A DNA stretch of 11,638 nucleotides, taken from contig JBPCXH010000167.1 in assembly GCA_051008735.1 (NCBI GenBank), positions 1-11,638 on the forward strand, read 5' to 3'. The DNA is from J054 sp051008735 (GTDB lineage Bacteria; Pseudomonadota; Gammaproteobacteria; Steroidobacterales; GCA-2729495). Shown here in pieces: positions 7,761-11,638 of the stretch (positions are counted from its first letter, which is position 1; the number at the start of each line of letters is the position of its first letter). Under the pieces are notes generated by a model that was not told where the DNA came from, made no database searches, and saw only the letters and a list, made by a program, of their open reading frames with translations. Position numbers and translations under genes: made by a program.

Positions 7761-8585
7761 CTATTCAAAGACTTCGTCAATCGTGATGGTTTCACCACCA
7801 ATCTCGACCTTCCCTTTAAGACGCAGAGGATACTGAAACATCTGCGGGTTCTGGCCCGGCTCCGGCGCCCTCGGGGCAAGGGAAATTTCCTCAGTACGGC
7901 CGGGCAACACCGGGAAGTTAGAAGCGATTAACTGAATTTTCTGGCCCGTAGGGTCAGTCGCGACAACCTCGCCGAAAGTCCTGTCGTAGGTAGTTCCCTG
8001 ATTGCGCAATTTCAGCGTTGGTAGTCGCTGATCGCTGATCAGAGTCTCGCCCAAGCCCAGATAATCAATATCTGCCTTTGCATCGCCTACCGTCACATAG
8101 GTGATGACGGCGTATCGACCGGTAATTGGGAATTTGATCTGCCCGCTAACATCGTCGCTGGGCATCAGCTTGTCGTCGGGCTCAATCATGATAGCGAATC
8201 GACACAGACCTGCCGGCGCATCTTCTGGCACATGCACCTCAAAGCGATATTTCTTCTCCGCCCCCGCGCGAATCTTTACAGCCTGACGCTCCAGTCTTAT
8301 CCAAGGCCGACAGCTATTTTCGAGCATCTCATCGTCAAGAAAATCAACGCCATTTGAATCGTTCAGGCGCCAATCAACGGTGCGAAACCTGAATTCGCTC
8401 GTGTCATCACTGGCATTAATTACCCTGACAGTATCTCGCAGAACCTGTCCTGGCTTGGCACGCAACTCAAACCTGCTTGGAGAAATGCCGGCACCGAGGC
8501 TCGCACCCCAGGCAGGCGGCGCCAGCCAGACACTGGCCAGCACCAGGGTGAGCAAACCAAAACTAAGGGAGTAACTCGATTTCAT
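7761..8585 (-). CDS. Periplasmic pilus-assembly chaperone-like protein
   Basis: A 274-residue secreted protein with a clear signal peptide (1-28, ending P-P-A-W-G-A). The mature part reads as two Ig-like domains. The first (about 32-145) has V-R-V-I-N-A-S-D-D (strand and turn), a V-D-W motif, S-C-R-P-W-I-R-L (91-98), an A-V-K-I-R-A-G-A segment and V-P-E-D-A-P-A-G-L-C-R-F-A-I (119-132), the layout of PapD-like chaperones (N-terminal domain followed by an edge strand). Cys92 and Cys128 may form a disulfide. Segment 158-170 (G-R-Y-A-V-I-T-Y-V-T-V-G-D) has alternating hydrophobic residues like the donor strand of such chaperones. The classical PapD Arg8/Lys112 signature is not obvious, so it is a divergent member. 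I chose the ATG at 8585, which gives a compact signal peptide and has GGAA 9 bases upstream; a GTG at 8618 would add 11 residues. It overlaps the previous gene's end by 23 bases, so it is last in the operon. Confidence 0.75.
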   Translation of the reverse strand: MKSSYSLSFGLLTLVLASVWLAPPAWGASLGAGISPSRFELRAKPGQVLRDTVRVINASDDTSEFRFRTVDWRLNDSNGVDFLDDEMLENSCRPWIRLERQAVKIRAGAEKKYRFEVHVPEDAPAGLCRFAIMIEPDDKLMPSDDVSGQIKFPITGRYAVITYVTVGDAKADIDYLGLGETLISDQRLPTLKLRNQGTTYDRTFGEVVATDPTGQKIQLIASNFPVLPGRTEEISLAPRAPEPGQNPQMFQYPLRLKGKVEIGGETITIDEVFE

Positions 8586-9075
8586 AAACAGGTTCCAGAG
8601 AAAATGCGTCAGCCGCACCGCCGTTCTCTAATGCCAACAAAAAATCCATGACCATTCCGGTCACCGGCTCATCAATAGCGCCTTCATAGATGAGCGTCGA
8701 CTGACCGGGACGCACAGCCCCTGACAGGAATGGACCACTGACTTCCCAGCGAAGCTCCAGATCCGACGGGCTGTCCACACCACTGACCAGGATAGGCAGG
8801 ACCAGAAATAATCTTGCCCGCTGACCCACATAAGCACGTGTATCCAGCCTGACTTCAACACCCGATACGCGGCCCAGCAAGGGCGGCAAGACTGTTGAGC
8901 CACCCGACATCATAACGCTGAGTGCCCTCTTGATCTCCGCGGCGTTCCACTGCAGATCCACGGCATAAGTCTGATTGGGCGACAGCACTTCCTCCAGGAG
9001 GACTCGCTGGGCGAAGACATTTGTCGTGGCCAGGCTAAGCAACAAGACCAGCAGGATACTGAACAAGCGACTCAT
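8563..9075 (-). CDS. Small secreted protein, candidate minor/tip subunit of the fibre operon
   Basis: 170 residues with a Sec signal peptide (1-22, cleavage near V-F-A-Q). No family is recognised with confidence. The mature part is all-beta in character, with strands such as G-V-E-V-R-L-D-T-R, A-R-L-F-L-V-L-P and L-E-L-R-W-E-V-S-G, and ends in a strand, V-Y-E-I-E-L-L-P, in the same place as the closing strand of the two subunits upstream. It has no cysteine. Its ATG overlaps the TGA of the preceding subunit gene as ATGA (9072-9075), and there is no clear ribosome binding site in front of it, so translation is probably coupled to the upstream gene. Its end overlaps the chaperone gene. Its position between subunits and chaperone suggests a minor pilin, adaptor or tip adhesin, but an accessory chaperone is also possible. 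Confidence 0.65.
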   Translation of the reverse strand: MSRLFSILLVLLLSLATTNVFAQRVLLEEVLSPNQTYAVDLQWNAAEIKRALSVMMSGGSTVLPPLLGRVSGVEVRLDTRAYVGQRARLFLVLPILVSGVDSPSDLELRWEVSGPFLSGAVRPGQSTLIYEGAIDEPVTGMVMDFLLALENGGAADAFSLEPVYEIELLP

Positions 9076-9626
9076 AATTCGGTAATGGTGAATGTCACCT
9101 GACCTGTGTAGACGCCCGACGGGTAGATGGCGGTATTCGCGTATTCGAAAGTCAGGTAGTCAATAAGGCCACGCGCCCGTCGGCGCCCGCGCCGGCTATA
9201 GTCGAAAAGGAATTGAAAGGCTGAATTGTCGAACTGTCCGCCCGGTATATCGCCGTCCTGAGTTGTCCAGCTGAACTCTGACAAGGGCATTAAATCGCCA
9301 CTGCCATTAATCAGCCCTCCAGACGAGTCGATGTTTACACGCCACGTGTTCTGGTTGGTCACACTTTTACCCAGGAACGCGACGGGCATCACTGGCGTAC
9401 CAATCACCGGCGTGCCATCTCCGGCCGTCACCCCGGGGGGCAAGGTGAAGACTATTTCATCAACCAGGTTAGCCGGTGGGCCCAGCAGGCCATCGTTGCT
9501 AAGCTGGCCATGACCGATCTGCACGTAGACAAAGGGCGTTGTCGCCTGAACTGAAAAGCGCAACGCATAGGCGGCCGAGGACCACGCGCTGGCGATCAGC
9601 AGGATGACAAATAATTTTCGTACCAT
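9072..9626 (-). CDS. Second pilin-like secreted subunit
   Basis: 184 residues with a Sec signal peptide (1-21, cleavage near A-Y-A). The mature protein is beta-rich and has no cysteine. It is a paralogue of the first subunit: F-V-Y-V-Q-I-G-H (32-39) matches F-I-Y-F-Q-V-G-T; V-D-E-I-V-F (55-60) matches V-D-T-V-T-F; G-D-G-T-P-V (69-74) matches G-D-G-L-T-P-V; and Y-A-N-T-A-I-Y-P with Y-T-G-Q-V-T-F-T-I-T-E-L at the C-terminus matches Y-D-N-T-A-V-Y-A with Y-T-G-T-V-T-Y-T-V-T-T-L. An Arg-rich loop S-R-R-G-R-R-R-A-R-G (144-153) is present here but not in the paralogue. The start codon sits only 4 bases after a six-T run that ends a strong hairpin, and the only SD-like bases (GGGG) lie inside the hairpin arm. 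Expression is therefore likely low or dependent on the transcript's folding. Predicted role: minor structural subunit; the exact family is not named. Confidence 0.72.
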   Translation of the reverse strand: MVRKLFVILLIASAWSSAAYALRFSVQATTPFVYVQIGHGQLSNDGLLGPPANLVDEIVFTLPPGVTAGDGTPVIGTPVMPVAFLGKSVTNQNTWRVNIDSSGGLINGSGDLMPLSEFSWTTQDGDIPGGQFDNSAFQFLFDYSRRGRRRARGLIDYLTFEYANTAIYPSGVYTGQVTFTITEL

Positions 9627-9630
9627 AAAT

Positions 9631-9678
9631 AAAAAACCCCGGGCGGCACAATACTAGAGGATATTGACCACCCGGGGT
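9631..9678 (-). terminator. Intrinsic terminator/attenuator between first and second subunit genes
   Basis: On the minus strand, 26 bases after the stop of the first subunit, ACCCCGGGTGG (9678-9668) pairs with CCGCCCGGGGT (9646-9636): 11 pairs including one G-U. The loop is extended by a second stem, CAATA/TATTG (9666-9662 with 9653-9649). Six T follow at once (9636-9631), then ATTT and the start codon of the next gene. This has all the marks of a Rho-independent terminator. Because the downstream genes have no other visible promoter, partial read-through is expected, giving much more transcript for the first subunit than for the others. Confidence 0.85.
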
Positions 9679-9703
9679 ATCGACTTTCGGTAATAACTGC
9701 CCG

Positions 9704-10234
9704 TTAGGGGAGCGTCGTCACCGTATAAGTCACCGTGCCCGTATACGTGTCGGGAGCATAGACGGCGGTGTTGTCATAGCTATAGCTCCACGTATCAGTC
9801 AGGTTGTAAGGACCAGCCGGCAGGTTGTTAGTCACGCCAAAGTCCGGCACAGCAATATTGCCCAAGTCCGATGCGGTGATTTCTGTGGTCGGGATAGTAC
9901 CGGAAGGGCTAGTCAAACCGGGATTGTTCGCACCAATTGACACGTCAGCATTGGAGCGCAATACAACGTTCAGACTAACGTCGCCAGCGACAGGGGTAAG
10001 GCCATCGCCGGACTCGACACCGGTCATATCAAAGGTAACGGTATCAACATTGCCGTTACCCGGCGTTCCGACCTGAAAATAGATAAAGTCAGGAATAGTG
10101 ATCGTGAAGATCACGTCAGCTGCCGCTTGCGAGCCCGTGGGCCCGATAGTGAGCTCTGAATCAGCAACGGCTGTACCCGGCGCACCGAACGCCGCGGCAA
10201 CCGCCGAAGCAAGTACTAGTTTTCTGAGGTTCAT
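9704..10234 (-). CDS. First (probably major) pilin-like secreted subunit
   Basis: 176 residues with a Sec signal peptide (1-24, cleavage near A-V-A-D). The mature protein is rich in Thr, Val, Gly, Asp and Asn, has almost no basic residues, no cysteine, and strongly beta-like alternation, typical of secreted fibre subunits or S-layer-type Ig folds. The first 25 mature residues (S-E-L-T-I-G-P-T-G then V-I-F-T-I-T-I) could act as a donor strand, and the protein closes with Y-T-G-T-V-T-Y-T-V-T. It shares four blocks with the next gene's product. The ATG has a good SD, GGAG, 7 bases upstream (10245-10242). It is the first gene after the candidate c-di-GMP riboswitch and is followed at once by a terminator, so it is expected to be the most abundant product. 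I infer a major fimbrial/pilus-like subunit; an exact family is not named. Confidence 0.78.
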   Translation of the reverse strand: MNLRKLVLASAVAAAFGAPGTAVADSELTIGPTGSQAAADVIFTITIPDFIYFQVGTPGNGNVDTVTFDMTGVESGDGLTPVAGDVSLNVVLRSNADVSIGANNPGLTSPSGTIPTTEITASDLGNIAVPDFGVTNNLPAGPYNLTDTWSYSYDNTAVYAPDTYTGTVTYTVTTLP

Positions 10235-10239
10235 GATTA

Positions 10240-10307
10240 CACTCCATCCAATTAGATAACCAAGTCAATAATCTGACGAGGGATCAACGCGGTTTCCGAC
10301 GGGAGTG
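10240..10307 (-). promoter_or_regulatory. Ribosome binding site with a matching upstream anti-SD (possible expression platform)
   Basis: The SD of the first subunit, GGAGTG (10245-10240), is exactly complementary to CACTCC (10307-10302) in the leader between the riboswitch and the gene; a flanking G-U pair makes it 7 pairs. The CTCCCGT around the anti-SD can also pair, with one bulged base, with TACGGAG in the 3' half of the riboswitch. Two exclusive folds are therefore possible, which would let ligand binding alter translation start. No terminator-like T-run occurs between the riboswitch and the gene, which favours translational control. This is read from complementarity only. Confidence 0.45.
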
Positions 10308-10327
10308 CCAGACAGAAGTCAGTCTTT

Positions 10328-10414
10328 GCAATCCCGCTGTCCTAGAGCCTGGGCTCCGTAGACCGGAAACTTTGCGTCACCACCTTTCAGTGGCTTTGCC
10401 CTATCAAACTTGCC
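10328..10414 (-). promoter_or_regulatory. Candidate cyclic-di-GMP-I (GEMM-I) riboswitch
   Basis: On the minus strand the leader contains the GEMM-I consensus blocks in order: GATAGGGCAAAG (10405-10394); a hairpin CCACT-GAAA-GGTGG (10393-10380) with the typical GAAA tetraloop; the highly conserved GACGCAAAG (10378-10370); CCGGTCTA opening the second helix, whose arms GAGCC/GGCTC are closed by a TAGGAC strand; and AGCGGGATTGC at the 3' end in place of the consensus AGCGGGGTTACC. The outer GCAA/TTGC ends can pair to close the element. It lies 93 bases before the first subunit's start codon and in the same orientation. GEMM-I riboswitches bind c-di-GMP and commonly control motility, pili and extracellular matrix genes. 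Some positions differ from the Vibrio Vc2 form (AAGCC for AACC in the first block, GATTGC at the end), so affinity cannot be judged. Confidence 0.85.
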
Positions 10415-10946
10415 GACCTGGATGCTGGATCCGTTACCGTTCAATACATCGAGTCATCGAAACATCGAATATCGAGCGGATCGCCCCAGACGACTGAGGA
10501 AACTATAGCTTTACTGCTACTGACATGCTGTGACTTATGTCTGAAAATACTGAGTCTAAATGGAAGTCGCTAAACCACCCGACTCCCAAACTTCTGTGAC
10601 GGAGTTCACAATCAGTTTCACGCCGGTGTCAGCCTGAACCAATTGACGAATTCCACGCAGAAGCTGTTGATATATAGAGTAGTGAAAATGCCTGTTGATA
10701 CACAGGACTGACTCCGCAGTTCTACCAGCAAGTAATATGTCAAGTTGAGCGCCTGCTTATGCAACCCGAGTCGTGGTGTGCATCCCACGTTCCAGAAAAC
10801 TTTGGCTCACTTTTGGGGGGTGGCCGTACTCCCATGAATACCCGGTATCGCTGCGCTGAGCCGGGTGTCTGTGCGAAGCGGAAATCTATCAGCCCCCGTT
10901 TTTCGCGCTAAACTGATACATCAGAAATCGGCCCAGAGGCTTAGCC
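10415..10946. other. Intergenic region between the divergent riboswitch operon and aldo/keto reductase gene
   Basis: No gene is seen on either strand. Besides the 8-bp repeat, the minus strand has a TATAGT (10509-10504) that could serve as a -10 box for the riboswitch operon, though no good -35 lies at the right distance. The plus strand has AT-rich TTGATATATAG near 10668-10678 as a possible but poorly spaced promoter for the reductase gene. A hairpin with ACCCGG/CCGGGT arms lies at about 10838-10865; no T-run follows it, so I do not call it a terminator. The rest is unremarkable. Confidence 0.35.
10447..10475. repeat. Four-copy CATCGA-type tandem repeat, about 8-bp period
   Basis: CATCGAGT, CATCGAAA, CATCGAAT and a last ATCGAG follow one another directly; the ATCGA core starts at 10448, 10456, 10464 and 10471 (steps of 8, 8 and 7). 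It lies about 33 bases upstream of the riboswitch on its coding strand, in the expected promoter or early leader region. It could be a multi-site operator or a simple slippage repeat. Confidence 0.6.
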
Positions 10947-11638
10947 ATGGAATACAAGAACCTCGGCCACTCCGGCCTGAAAGTCAGCACCGTCGGCCTG
11001 GGCTGCATGAACTTCCACACCATGAATGATGCGGCCGAGTCTGCCGCTATCGTGCACAAGGCGCTGGATCTGGGCGTGAACCTGTTCGACGTGGCCGATG
11101 TCTACGGCGACCGCGGCAAGAGCGAGGAATACCTGGGCGAAGCCCTGGGCGCGAATCGCCAGGCAGTGATCGTCGCCACCAAGTTCGCCGGACCCATGTC
11201 CGACAAACGCAGCGATATGCGGGGTGGCTCACGCCGTTACATCATGCAGGCCGTGGAAGCGAGCCTGACAAGGCTGAACACCGACTACATCGATCTGTAT
11301 CAGATTCATTTTTACGACAAGGACACGCCCGTCGAAGAGACTCTGCGCGCCCTGGATGACCTCGTGTCACAAGGCAAGGTGCGCTATTACGGTTGCAGCA
11401 ACTTCAATGGCTGGCAGATCACCGATGCTCAATGGACGGCGCGTACGGACAATCTCAACGGTTTTATCAGCGCCCAGAATCGCTACAGCCTGCTGACACG
11501 TGAAATGGAAAAAGACGTGGTGCCGGTGTGTGAGAAATTCGGGCTGGGCATTCTGCCCTACTTCCCCCTGGAAAGCGGCATGCTGACGGGCAAATATAAA
11601 AAGGGCGAAGATTTTCCCGAGGGCACTCGCATGAATAA
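10947..11638 (+). CDS. Aldo/keto reductase, N-terminal 230 residues (3' end outside window)
   Basis: A cytoplasmic NADP(H)-dependent oxidoreductase of the aldo/keto reductase superfamily, which reduces aldehydes and ketones on a TIM barrel. The opening Y-K-N-L-G-H-S-G-L-K-V-S-T-V-G-L-G-C-M is typical. The catalytic tetrad is intact: Asp48 and Tyr53 (F-D-V-A-D-V-Y-G), Lys79 (A-T-K-F) and His121 (Y-Q-I-H). V-R-Y-Y-G-C-S-N-F and the segment F-I-S-A-Q-N-R-Y-S-L-L match the conserved barrel strands in the group related to K+-channel beta subunits and YghZ/Tas-like enzymes. The ATG is preceded by AGAGG with a 7-base gap. The frame is open to the last base, so the gene continues outside. The substrate is not predictable. 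It is divergent from the riboswitch operon, with no evident functional link. Confidence 0.93.
   Translation, partial: MEYKNLGHSGLKVSTVGLGCMNFHTMNDAAESAAIVHKALDLGVNLFDVADVYGDRGKSEEYLGEALGANRQAVIVATKFAGPMSDKRSDMRGGSRRYIMQAVEASLTRLNTDYIDLYQIHFYDKDTPVEETLRALDDLVSQGKVRYYGCSNFNGWQITDAQWTARTDNLNGFISAQNRYSLLTREMEKDVVPVCEKFGLGILPYFPLESGMLTGKYKKGEDFPEGTRMN

Noticed and set aside
10838..10865. ACCCGG/CCGGGT hairpin upstream of the aldo/keto reductase as a terminator
   Set aside because: It is followed by GTCTGTGCG, not a T-run, and has no upstream gene on that strand to terminate.

Overview
The window looks like a chromosomal segment from a gammaproteobacterium. The evidence is a DbpA-type DEAD-box helicase of typical length, a generally GC-rich composition, AGGA/GGAG-type ribosome binding sites, and Sec, Tat and outer-membrane proteins of Gram-negative type. 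The genus cannot be fixed from the sequence alone; an environmental or marine lineage is a guess.

Left part (1-5030): the C-terminal end of an Arg/Gly-rich protein of unknown function enters from the left edge. It converges on dbpA (minus strand), an RNA helicase of ribosome assembly. Divergent from dbpA is a 439-residue membrane protein that joins an intact CheY-like receiver domain to one transmembrane helix, a coiled coil and a divergent OmpA-like C-terminal domain. Convergent with it is a UbiD-family decarboxylase (minus strand) with an N-terminal twin-arginine signal, so it is predicted to work outside the cytoplasm.

Central and right part (5031-10500), the main point of interest: a candidate non-canonical chaperone-usher-like surface-fibre locus. 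On the minus strand, in transcription order, come (i) a candidate cyclic-di-GMP-I (GEMM-I) riboswitch at 10414-10328, (ii) an abundant-type secreted subunit, (iii) an intrinsic-terminator-like hairpin, (iv) a second subunit paralogous to the first, (v) a third small secreted protein, overlapping the second by an ATGA junction, and (vi) a periplasmic two-domain chaperone-like protein overlapping the third. Tail to tail with this operon, on the plus strand, is a 701-residue predicted outer-membrane beta-barrel protein ending in an SdrD-B/Cna-B-like domain, a candidate usher or secretion pore.

Proposed working model: the second messenger c-di-GMP sets expression of the leading subunit through the riboswitch. 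A hairpin after that gene lowers expression of the minor subunits and chaperone. The chaperone carries subunits through the periplasm and the barrel protein exports or anchors them. The riboswitch, the hairpin, the paralogy of the two subunits and the gene order are visible in the sequence; assembly into a fibre is inference.

Right edge (10947-11638): the start of an aldo/keto reductase gene with an intact catalytic tetrad, cut by the window end. The 700-base gap between it and the first subunit gene holds the riboswitch leader and an 8-bp tandem repeat. No tRNA, rRNA, transposase, IS end, phage gene or CRISPR array was seen.
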